DNA of 64,000 nucleotides from Methanobacteriota archaeon (lineage in GTDB: Archaea; Methanobacteriota; Methanobacteria; Methanobacteriales; Methanobacteriaceae): the NCBI GenBank assembly GCA_023440975.1, contig JAEZRD010000005.1, positions 1 to 64,000 of the forward strand, read 5' to 3'. Made by a program: the position numbers and the translations under genes. The notes beneath the pieces are model-generated. The model was given only the letters and a program-made list of their open reading frames with translations. It had not been told where the DNA came from and made no database searches. Positions 8,963-16,906 of the stretch are shown here, one piece after another (within the stretch, counting starts at the first letter, position 1; each line of letters opens with the position of its first letter).

Positions 8963-10069
8963 ATGCAGTTTAAAAATATGTTAATCCCAGGAAAAGTAGG
9001 TTCAAAAAGAATTTTTTATTTAGATTTTTTGAAAGCTTTTGCAATATTTTTAGTTGCAGTAGGTCATGTTTCCTCTCAAACATTATTATATGCTCCTATT
9101 GATATTAATTGGTTAATTGCCAATTTTTATAGTGTTTTTGCAAAAATATCTATTCCTATTTTTATAATGATTTCTGGAGTTTTAATGCTTAATCGTAATT
9201 ATAATTTCACGGATTTTGTTGGAAAAAGATTTCCCCGTATTTTAATTCCATTTATATTCTGGGGAGCTATTTATGTAATTTTTAGCTTTGCATTTGGGTT
9301 CGTTGAAGGTAAGGTGCCGGATTATAGTTCTCCGTTATCAATTTTATCATTTATTGGTTTTATGTTTCTAGGACAAGCAGGATATTTAACTCATTTTTGG
9401 TTTGTTTGGATGATTTTAAGTGTTTATCTGATTACTCCAATTATTAATAAATGGATTAAAAATTCTTCCTTTAATGAGATTGAATATTTCTTAATTATAT
9501 GGTTAATAACATGTGCTTTCACAACTTTTAAATTACCTTATATTAATATTGATTTAAGATATTTTGCTGGTCCATTGGGGTATTTTGTTTTAGGTTATTA
9601 TTTACATAATAAGAAAAGCAAGATTCTTCAAAATAATTGGTTATGGTTTATTGTATTAATTGTTTCAACTATAATCAAAGTATTTATCATATATCATAAT
9701 TCAATTATTGCAGGCACATTCCAAGGAGTAGATTATTACGATTTAACAACTGTTGCTGAAGCTGTAAGTCTATTTTTAATATTTAAGAATTATGCTTTTA
9801 ACTCAAATACCCTTTCTAATAAACCAGTTTCTTTAAGTAAAGGAAAATTTGCTTCTGTAATCCTTTCTTTAAGTATATTTACATATGGTATTTACTTAAG
9901 TCATTTATTACTCTTTAAATTATTATTAATTAATCATATAGACTTTGCTTCAATGAATGCATTAATATCCATTCCTATATTTTCATTAATCCTTTTATTG
10001 GTAGCCTGGATTTCAATGATAATACTTAGTAAGATACCATTCTTGAAAAAGTTCACTGGGGCAGTTTAG
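8963..10069 (+). CDS. Acyltransferase-3 family membrane O-acyltransferase
   Basis: A polytopic membrane protein of about 368 residues with roughly ten hydrophobic spans. The N-terminal RIFYLDFLKAFAIFLVAVGH contains the conserved histidine-bearing motif of Acyl_transf_3 proteins (OatA/WecH/ExoZ). HFWFVWMILSVYLITP near residue 145 is also typical. Such enzymes O-acetylate or O-succinylate surface glycans using cytoplasmic acyl-CoA. A TTG nine bases upstream is in frame, but the ATG at 8963 fits the family N-terminus. A perfect 7-bp inverted repeat (ATTAGTA, 3-base loop) lies about 25 bases upstream. Context suggests it acylates the polymer made by this locus. Confidence 0.85.
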   Translation: MQFKNMLIPGKVGSKRIFYLDFLKAFAIFLVAVGHVSSQTLLYAPIDINWLIANFYSVFAKISIPIFIMISGVLMLNRNYNFTDFVGKRFPRILIPFIFWGAIYVIFSFAFGFVEGKVPDYSSPLSILSFIGFMFLGQAGYLTHFWFVWMILSVYLITPIINKWIKNSSFNEIEYFLIIWLITCAFTTFKLPYINIDLRYFAGPLGYFVLGYYLHNKKSKILQNNWLWFIVLIVSTIIKVFIIYHNSIIAGTFQGVDYYDLTTVAEAVSLFLIFKNYAFNSNTLSNKPVSLSKGKFASVILSLSIFTYGIYLSHLLLFKLLLINHIDFASMNALISIPIFSLILLLVAWISMIILSKIPFLKKFTGAV

Positions 10070-10392
10070 TTATAAATTCATGATTTTTTTTAATATAATT
10101 TATTAATTAAAATTTATCAATTTAATTTTATTTAATTTAATATTAATTTAACTTTATTATTTTTATTTTTAAAGTTCTTTTCAGCGATTATATTTATTTA
10201 ATTTAAATGAGTAGTTTATCCCACTAAATTAAAACTCAAATTGCAAAATATTTATTAAAACAATCATTATTTAGTTTAATTTTTATCTCTTTTTAGTTTC
10301 ATATTAATAAATAAATTAAAATAATGGTTTAAATATAAATTAATTAAATAAATATTTTTAAAATTATCATAAAAAAAGATGTGGGATTATTA
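10070..10392. other. 323-base AT-rich intergenic stretch before the initiating transferase gene
   Basis: No credible reading frame. A TATA-like sequence (TTTAAATATAAATT) near 10328-10341 could drive the downstream gene. A loose 8-bp inverted repeat, TTAATTTA with TAAATTAA, lies around 10200-10235, spaced about 19 bases. The gap suggests the downstream gene has its own promoter rather than reading through from the acyltransferase gene. Nothing else stands out. Confidence 0.5.
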
Positions 10393-11796
10393 ATGATTAA
10401 ACAAAATCAGCAATTTCTTAATGCAGTATTAGTTTTAGCTGATATTTTCGTAGTTTTAGTTGCATTAATTACTGCATTTTATATTAGATTCATGACAACA
10501 TTATTTGGACCTATTGGAGGTCATCTAGGTTTTGAATCATATTTATTTTTCACATTATTTGCAGTAATCCCAGTTTATATTTTATTTTTCTATTTCTTTG
10601 GTTTATATAAACCATTTAGAAATCAAAAATCAATATTTTCAGAATCTACATCTATTATTAAAGCAAATATAATGTCATTTATAATATTAGTTGCATTTTT
10701 ATTTATTATAGACCAACCGGATTTTTCAAGAATAATTTTATTCCTTTTAGGAATATTTGGTATAATTTATGGTGTAATCGAAAGAGCATTAGTTCGTGCA
10801 GTATTAAGATTGATACGTTCTAAAGATCATAATTTAAAACATATACTAGTTGTAGGAGATAATGAATTAGCTTTTAATTTTATTAGAAAAATAAAAGCTA
10901 AAAAATATTTAGGATATTCAGTTAGAGGATTATTAGGAAGAAAAGAACATTTAGGTATGGAAGTTGAGGGGACCCGATTTGTTGGGACTTTCAATGATCT
11001 TGAACCTATATTAGCTAAACATAATTTTGATAGAGTAGTTATAGCTATACCTCTTGAATATTTTTATAAATTAACAGAATTGGTTGATATATGTGAAAAT
11101 GCAGGAATTAAAGCGGAAATAATACCTGATTATTACAAATATCTTCCAGCAAAACCTTCAGTTGATATGATTGATGATTTACCTATTATTAATATTCGTT
11201 ATGTTCCTTTAGATGATTCATTTAATAAATTTGTTAAAATAGTTGAGGATATTCTTATTTCTGTTATTGCAATAATTGTTACTTCTCCAATAATGTTAGT
11301 AACCGCAATTGCTATAAAAATAGAGTCTCCAGGACCAATTATATTTAAACAAGAAAGAATTGGCTATAAAAGAAAACCTTTCATGATGTATAAATTCCGT
11401 AGTATGAAAGTTCAGAATGAAGAAGAAGAAATGACTGGTTGGACTACTCCTAATGACTCTAGAAAAACTAGGGTAGGAAGTTTTATTAGAAAAACTAGTA
11501 TTGATGAACTTCCACAATTTTTCAATGTTTTAAAAGGAGATATGAGTGTTGTTGGTCCTAGACCTGAAAGACCTTATTTTGTTGATAAATTTAGAAAAGA
11601 AATACCAAAATATATGGTTAAACATCAAGTTCGTCCAGGTTTAACAGGATGGGCTCAAATACATGGTTGTAGAGGTAATACTTCAATAAATAAACGTATT
11701 GAATATGATATCGAATATGTAGAACAATGGCATTTTGGTTTAGATGTACTTATTTTATTTAGAACAGTTTTTAAGAGAAATCACAATGCATATTGA
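10393..11796 (+). CDS. Polyprenyl-phosphate hexose-1-phosphate transferase (WbaP/CpsE-like)
   Basis: About 467 residues. Several membrane spans fill the first ~150 residues, a CoA-binding-like/Rossmann region (HILVVGDNELAF, about 155-165) follows, and a C-terminal Bac_transf domain completes it. The transferase domain shows FKQERIGYKRKPF at about 318, MYKFRSM, DELPQFFNVLKG at about 371, GPRPERP and PGLTGWAQI. It should load a sugar-1-phosphate from a UDP-sugar onto a polyprenyl (in archaea, dolichyl-type) phosphate as the first step of polymer synthesis. The in-frame GTG at 10381 is less likely than the ATG at 10393. It stands in for TagO/TarO as initiating enzyme of the locus (inference). 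Confidence 0.88.
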   Translation: MIKQNQQFLNAVLVLADIFVVLVALITAFYIRFMTTLFGPIGGHLGFESYLFFTLFAVIPVYILFFYFFGLYKPFRNQKSIFSESTSIIKANIMSFIILVAFLFIIDQPDFSRIILFLLGIFGIIYGVIERALVRAVLRLIRSKDHNLKHILVVGDNELAFNFIRKIKAKKYLGYSVRGLLGRKEHLGMEVEGTRFVGTFNDLEPILAKHNFDRVVIAIPLEYFYKLTELVDICENAGIKAEIIPDYYKYLPAKPSVDMIDDLPIINIRYVPLDDSFNKFVKIVEDILISVIAIIVTSPIMLVTAIAIKIESPGPIIFKQERIGYKRKPFMMYKFRSMKVQNEEEEMTGWTTPNDSRKTRVGSFIRKTSIDELPQFFNVLKGDMSVVGPRPERPYFVDKFRKEIPKYMVKHQVRPGLTGWAQIHGCRGNTSINKRIEYDIEYVEQWHFGLDVLILFRTVFKRNHNAY

Positions 11797-12016
11797 TTTC
11801 TCATATATTTATCTTTTTAGATAATAAAAAAATTATAATATATAAAAAAATATAAATTAATAACTAAAGTAATTTACAAAATTTCTATTTTAATCAATTT
11901 TAAACTTATTATTTTTTTTAAAATTATTTAAAATGATAGAAAGTATTTTATAGTTTAATTAAGTTACTATTTTAGAGAAATTTTTCTCATTTTGAAAAAT
12001 TTTTTTAAAATATTAC

Positions 12017-12050
12017 TTTTCAAATGCTCTTGGAAAAGGCATATATATAT
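12017..12050 (+). promoter_or_regulatory. RPA-radA promoter with 17-base motif shared with the helicase promoter
   Basis: TTTTCAAATGCTCTTGG at 12017-12033 is followed seven bases later by a strong TATA box, ATATATATAT, at 12041-12050, about 43 bases before the start codon. The same motif (one base different) sits directly upstream of the TATA-like region of the XPD/DinG-like helicase gene at 35020. The motif also forms an imperfect inverted repeat with following bases (CTTTTCAA with TTGGAAAAG, one bulge). A perfect 14-base hairpin GAGAAATTTTTCTC lies at 11975-11988. Confidence 0.55.
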
Positions 12051-12092
12051 ACAAACTTTAAACTATTCTTTACTTACAATTGAGGGTTTGGT

Positions 12093-14474
12093 ATGGATCA
12101 AGAAATATTACAAGAATATGAAAAAGTTAAAGATCAAGTCTCTGAAGATGAGTTTTTAGAGAAAATGGAATCATTAAAAAAAGATTATGAAGATGTCAGT
12201 TTTGTTAAAGATATTGATGTTGCAAGAATGGTTGTAGGAACTTTCATTGATGAAACAAATGAACCAATATCTAATGATGAAAACCATTCTATGAATAAGA
12301 TAAGTAAGTTAGAAACTGGTGCTCAAAATCTTACAGTAATTGGTCGAATCATGGGAATTTCCAATGTTAAAGAATTTACATCTAGAAAAGGAAAAGAAGG
12401 AAAATTATGCAATTTAAAAATTGCTGATGATACAGGACAAGTAAGAGTTGTTTTATGGACTGAAAATATTAAACTCCTTAAAAATTTAAATGAAGGAGAT
12501 GTTGTAGAAGTTACAAAAGTAGAAGCTAAAGATGGTTATAGAGGTTTGGAAATACATTTACAACCAAGATCAACTATTAAAATACTTAATTCTGAAGATT
12601 ATCCTAGTTTCCCAGAATATGAAGAACCAATAACATTAATTAAAGATATTACTCCTAATGAAACCGTTAATTTATTAGGTAGAATAATCAGAATTCCTCC
12701 TATCAGAAAATATAATAGTAATGGTAAAAAAGGAGAGGTAACATCAATTGAAATCCAAGATAAGAGCGGTAAAATTAGTTACACTTTATGGAATAAAGAT
12801 GTCAAACTTATTGAAGCATTAGAATTAAATGAAGGAGATTCCATTAAAATATTAGGTGCTCAAGCTAGAGAAAGAAATGGAGAAATATCTTTATCTCATT
12901 GGGATGGTAGAATAGTTAAAGGAGATTTTGATGTTCCTGAATTTGAAGAAGTTATATTAAAATTAGGAGAAGCTCATGAAGAAAAAGATGTTACCATTTT
13001 GGGGATTATAACAAAAATACAAGATACAATTACCTTCCAAAGAAAAGATGGAAATGATGGGCATGTTAAATCAATTGAAGTTGCTGATGATACAGGTTCA
13101 ATTAGAGTAACTTTGTGGAATGATGATACTAACTTAGAATTCAACAAGGGGGATATTGTAAAAATTATTGGTGGTAATATAGAATATGATGATTATGCTA
13201 CCAGTGGATATAGAGTTAATACTAATTGGAACACAAGATTTGTAATAGATCCTAAAGGAAACGAAGAGTTAATTTCTAAATTAGATGATTTAAAATCCAA
13301 ACTTGGACCTTTACCTATTGAACAAATTCAAGATATTGAAGATGATGGGGAAGAAGTAGATATTTTAGGAAGAATAATTTCATTAAATGATCCTAAAGAG
13401 TTCCAACGAGACGATGGAACCGTGGGTGTAGTTAGATCAGCAGAATTTGCAGATAAAACTAATATGGTTCGTGTATCTTTTTGGGATGATAAAGCAAGAG
13501 ATTCTAATCTCCAATTAGGTAAACCTTTCTTACTTGAAAATGCTAGAACTAAACTTGCTATGTATGCAGTAGAACTTAATATAGGTAAAACTGCAAGAGT
13601 AATTTTACTTAAAGAAGATGAAACAGGAGATTTACCTTCATTTTCTCAATTAGAAGAAAAACTCTATGAGAAGAAAAAAATAGATGAATTAGATGAGGAT
13701 GATAGAAATATCAGAATAGTTGCTAGAATTTTAGATATCCAAGAAGCTCATGAATTCCAAAGATCTGATGGAACACCTGGAATAGTAAGAAATGTTGATT
13801 TAGCTGATGAAACCGGTTCTATTAAAGCTAGTTTATGGGATTCAAAAGCGAATTTGCAAGAATTTGATGTAGGTAGTGCGGTTAAAATAGAAAATCCACG
13901 TGTATCATTTAGGGAGGATAGAATGGAATTAAGTGTTGGAAATAATACTAATTTAGTATCTCCTTCAGAAGAAGAATTAGATATTTTACCTACATTTGAT
14001 GAATTAAAAGATATTGTTTATAAAGTTAAAACTATTGAAGACTTAGAAGATGATGATATTAATGTCAGAATTAGTGGATCACTAAGTGATTCTTATGGAG
14101 ATAAATTATTACTTTTAAGATGTCCACATTGTAATAATCCATTACAAATTAATGAAGACAATGAATATGTATGTGATTATTGTGGTGAAGATGTAGAAGA
14201 ACCTAAATATCTTTTAATGATTCCAGCTAAACTCAGTGATGACACTGGGGATGTTTCAATTACTTTCTTCAACAAATTAGTAGAAGAATTGTTAGGAATG
14301 ACACAAAGTCAAATTGTTAATATTGTAGAAGATAGTGATGGTACAGGTGCTTTAGAAAGTAAAATTGAAGATTTAAATGGAATTTCATTAGAAGTTCTTG
14401 CTGATGTTAATTTCGATGAATATAATGAATCTATTAGACTAAATCCTAAAAAAATATTATCTAAATCACTTTAA
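12093..14474 (+). CDS. rpa: Replication protein A, multi-OB-fold single-stranded DNA-binding protein
   Basis: A 793-residue protein built of repeated OB folds. The unit GRI...EFQR-DG-x-G-x-VRS/KS-x-E-x-ADxTGxIRVxLW recurs about five times (around residues 75-165, 180-275, 290-385, 410-500 and 530-630). A zinc finger follows with CPHC at about 677 and CDYC at about 694, and then a final OB-like segment. It binds and protects single-stranded DNA in replication, recombination and repair. It is longer than many archaeal RPAs because a single chain carries all folds. radA follows after 41 bases, so the two are probably one operon driven by the promoter at 12041. Confidence 0.93.
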   Translation: MDQEILQEYEKVKDQVSEDEFLEKMESLKKDYEDVSFVKDIDVARMVVGTFIDETNEPISNDENHSMNKISKLETGAQNLTVIGRIMGISNVKEFTSRKGKEGKLCNLKIADDTGQVRVVLWTENIKLLKNLNEGDVVEVTKVEAKDGYRGLEIHLQPRSTIKILNSEDYPSFPEYEEPITLIKDITPNETVNLLGRIIRIPPIRKYNSNGKKGEVTSIEIQDKSGKISYTLWNKDVKLIEALELNEGDSIKILGAQARERNGEISLSHWDGRIVKGDFDVPEFEEVILKLGEAHEEKDVTILGIITKIQDTITFQRKDGNDGHVKSIEVADDTGSIRVTLWNDDTNLEFNKGDIVKIIGGNIEYDDYATSGYRVNTNWNTRFVIDPKGNEELISKLDDLKSKLGPLPIEQIQDIEDDGEEVDILGRIISLNDPKEFQRDDGTVGVVRSAEFADKTNMVRVSFWDDKARDSNLQLGKPFLLENARTKLAMYAVELNIGKTARVILLKEDETGDLPSFSQLEEKLYEKKKIDELDEDDRNIRIVARILDIQEAHEFQRSDGTPGIVRNVDLADETGSIKASLWDSKANLQEFDVGSAVKIENPRVSFREDRMELSVGNNTNLVSPSEEELDILPTFDELKDIVYKVKTIEDLEDDDINVRISGSLSDSYGDKLLLLRCPHCNNPLQINEDNEYVCDYCGEDVEEPKYLLMIPAKLSDDTGDVSITFFNKLVEELLGMTQSQIVNIVEDSDGTGALESKIEDLNGISLEVLADVNFDEYNESIRLNPKKILSKSL

Positions 14475-14515
14475 AGTTAATTAAAAACAAGAAAAAAAAA
14501 TTTGAGATGATTATT

Positions 14516-15457
14516 ATGGCAGATATTGAACTTAATGACCTACCCGGTGTAGGTGAAAAAACAGCAGAAAAATTAAAAGATGCAGGATTTGCAGATATGA
14601 TGAGGTTAGCAACTGCTACTCCAAAAGAATTATCTGTAAAAGCTGAAATAGGTGAAGGTGTTGCAGAAAAAGTTATTGAAGCAGCCCGTAGAGCTGAAGA
14701 TATAGATTTTGAAACTGCATTTGAAGTAATGGAAAGAAGAAAAGATGTTGGACGTATAACTACTGGAAGTAAAGGATTTGATGAATTAATTGGAGGAGGA
14801 ATAGAAACTCAATCTTTAACTGAAGTATTTGGTGAATTTGGGTCTGGTAAAAGTCAAATTTCTCATGAACTAGCTGTTACAGTTCAACTTCCTGTAGAAC
14901 AAGGGGGTTTAGATGGGGAATGTGTTTTCATTGATACTGAAAATACTTTCAGACCTGAAAGAATTGAACAAATTTCTAATGCTTTTGATTTAGATCCGGA
15001 TGAAACATTACAAAAAATTCATATTGCTAGAGCATTTAACTCTTCACACCAAATATTAATGGCAGATAAGATTAATGAATTAATTCAAAATGGAACAAAT
15101 ATTAAATTGGTTATTGTAGATTCATTAATGGCACATTTCAGAGCGGAGTATGTTGGGAGAGAATCATTAGCTGTAAGACAACAAAAACTTAATCAACATT
15201 TACATGTTCTTCAAACTATAGCAAATACTTATAATGTTGCTGTATTCATAACTAACCAAGTTCAAGCACGACCTGATGCATTCTTTGGTAGCCCTACTAA
15301 AGCTATTGGAGGGCACGTTTTAGGGCATGCATCAACTTATCGAGTATGGCTTAAAAAAGGTTTAGCGGGTAAAAGAATCGCTAGATTAGTAGATAGTCCT
15401 CACCTTCCTGAAGGGGAATGTGTGTTTAAGATAACTTCTGATGGTATTGTAGATTAG
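14516..15457 (+). CDS. radA: DNA repair and recombination protein RadA
   Basis: A 313-residue archaeal recombinase. The N-terminal helix-hairpin-helix DNA-binding domain contains LPGVGEKTAEKL (about 8-19). The RecA/Rad51 core has Walker A GEFGSGKS at about 106-113, LVIVDS as Walker B near 200, and the polymerisation/ATP-cap region ending IGGHVLGHAS. It catalyses homologous pairing and strand exchange on RPA-coated single strands, whose gene is immediately upstream. An ATG at 14507 is in frame, but GAGATGAT serves as ribosome site for the ATG at 14516, giving MADIELNDLPG. The stop codon lies inside a terminator-like hairpin. Confidence 0.97.
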   Translation: MADIELNDLPGVGEKTAEKLKDAGFADMMRLATATPKELSVKAEIGEGVAEKVIEAARRAEDIDFETAFEVMERRKDVGRITTGSKGFDELIGGGIETQSLTEVFGEFGSGKSQISHELAVTVQLPVEQGGLDGECVFIDTENTFRPERIEQISNAFDLDPDETLQKIHIARAFNSSHQILMADKINELIQNGTNIKLVIVDSLMAHFRAEYVGRESLAVRQQKLNQHLHVLQTIANTYNVAVFITNQVQARPDAFFGSPTKAIGGHVLGHASTYRVWLKKGLAGKRIARLVDSPHLPEGECVFKITSDGIVD

Positions 15458-15473
15458 AAAATTTTTAATCTAC
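15449..15473 (+). terminator. Hairpin overlapping the radA stop codon
   Basis: GTAGATTA (15449-15456) and TAATCTAC (15466-15473) are perfect 8-bp arms around a 9-base loop. They are followed within ten bases by a run of seven Ts and a further T-rich stretch. The left arm contains part of the stop codon. Confidence 0.6.
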
Positions 15474-15501
15474 TTTATAATTTTTTTCTTTTTTGTGCGA
15501 G

Positions 15502-15610
15502 TTTTATATATTAGAATATATAAAATTTATATTGTTATAATATATTAAGTTGAATAGTTTAATTTACAAATTAATATTTTTATTTTTACAAATTTCTAAA
15601 TTAAACTATT
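15502..15610. repeat. Two long perfect inverted repeats in the radA-AEC gap
   Basis: TTTTATATATT (15502-15512) and AATATATAAAA (15515-15525) form an 11-bp arm hairpin with a 2-base loop. Downstream, AATAGTTTAATTTA (15553-15566) and TAAATTAAACTATT (15597-15610) are perfect 14-bp arms around 30 bases. Either could be terminator, operator or structured RNA; there is no reading frame here. Confidence 0.5.
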
Positions 15611-15729
15611 TTCTTATTTTAATTTTGTTTTAGGTCTTTTAATAAGTTATAAAAAATATTATTCTATTTTTATCTTATTTTTTACCTTTAATTAATTTTT
15701 TTTATATTTAATTTTGAAGATGATGTTTT

Positions 15730-16635
15730 ATGGATCCATTTTTTGTTACATTGATTACAATTATATTCATGATTTTTTTAGGGTATTTCCTTAAAAGAAT
15801 TGATTTTCTTAAAGTTACAGATGTTAATGCATTAAATAAAATAGTAATGAATATAGCTTTGCCTTGTATGATTTTCAAAGCATTATATAAAGCTAATATG
15901 AATTTATTGCCCACATTAAGTATATTGCCTGTTGTAGGTTTATTATCTTCATTTGTTATAGGAATTATTGTTTATTTTATTCTTAAATATTTAAAATATG
16001 ACAATAAAAAATTATGGAGTATTCTTTTAACAGTTATTATAGGTAATACTGGATTTATGGGTTATCCTATAATATTAGGCGCTTATGGTAATAGTGGTTT
16101 TGTTAGAGCAATATTTTTTGATATAAACACTACTTTGACATTTTTAATTATGAGTGTTGTGTTGATTATTATATTTGGGGGAACTTATAAACAAGCAATT
16201 AAAAAGGCATTTTTATTACCCCCACTTTGGGCATTAATCTTAGGGATATGTTTTAATTTAGCAAATATTCCAATTGGAGAAGTAGCCACAAATATTATAA
16301 CTTCCTTTTCAGCTCTTACTATTCCATTAATAATGATTGCTTTGGGTCTTTCACTTCGTTTTGAAGGGCTTAAATGGCATAAAGGTACAGTAACTTTTAC
16401 AGCTGTAGTAAAATTAGTATTTTATCCTTTAATAACATTAGGAATTTTGATTTTATTTAGATTGCATGGTTTAGAATTTAATGTTTCATTAATTCAAGCT
16501 GCAATGCCTTCTGGTATGTTTTCATTAGTTTTAGCTATTTCCCATGATTTAGATTTTAGATTGACATCTGATTGTATTTTTACTAATACCTTACTTAGTT
16601 TGATTACTATTCCAATTATTGTATCACTTTTATAA
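15730..16635 (+). CDS. AEC family transporter (auxin efflux carrier-like permease)
   Basis: A 301-residue membrane protein with about ten hydrophobic spans in two halves. The N-terminal half contains LGYFLKRIDFL and NKIVMNIALPCMIF, and the second half contains SALTIPLIMIALGLSL and AAMPSGMFSLVLA; these glycine/proline-bearing segments are family signatures. AEC proteins move small organic anions such as malate or malonate in bacteria; the substrate in methanogens is unknown. It is flanked by radA and hdrA with its own strong terminator hairpin, so it looks monocistronic. GATGATG precedes the ATG by about 6 bases. Confidence 0.85.
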   Translation: MDPFFVTLITIIFMIFLGYFLKRIDFLKVTDVNALNKIVMNIALPCMIFKALYKANMNLLPTLSILPVVGLLSSFVIGIIVYFILKYLKYDNKKLWSILLTVIIGNTGFMGYPIILGAYGNSGFVRAIFFDINTTLTFLIMSVVLIIIFGGTYKQAIKKAFLLPPLWALILGICFNLANIPIGEVATNIITSFSALTIPLIMIALGLSLRFEGLKWHKGTVTFTAVVKLVFYPLITLGILILFRLHGLEFNVSLIQAAMPSGMFSLVLAISHDLDFRLTSDCIFTNTLLSLITIPIIVSLL

Positions 16636-16636
16636 A

Positions 16637-16667
16637 AACCTATTTTTTCATGAGAAATTTATAGGTT
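16637..16667 (+). terminator. Hairpin after the AEC permease gene
   Basis: AACCTAT (16637-16643) pairs with ATAGGTT (16661-16667), and the interior (TTTTTCA/TGAGAAA) continues the stem with few mismatches. The T-rich stretch CTTTTTTTTATTTTTTT follows a few bases later. It starts one base after the stop codon. Confidence 0.65.
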
Positions 16668-16906
16668 ATAAATCTTTTTTTTATTTTTTTAGCATTTAAT
16701 ATATGGTATTTAATATTTTAAAGCCAATTTATTTATTTACTATTCTAAATATGATTTTTAAATAGGATTAATTATTATATTATATAAGTTTTACTCAATT
16801 TTTCTAATGGAAACCTTTATTAATTCTTATCCTAAACATAAAATCATATTTAAAATTTATATATAAATTTTAGATGAAATTTCATCAACTTGTACAAGGT
16901 GATTTA

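Noticed and set aside
16874..16906. Upstream ATG for hdrA
   Set aside because: The sequence contains the GGTGAT ribosome site for the ATG at 16907, so it is leader, not coding.
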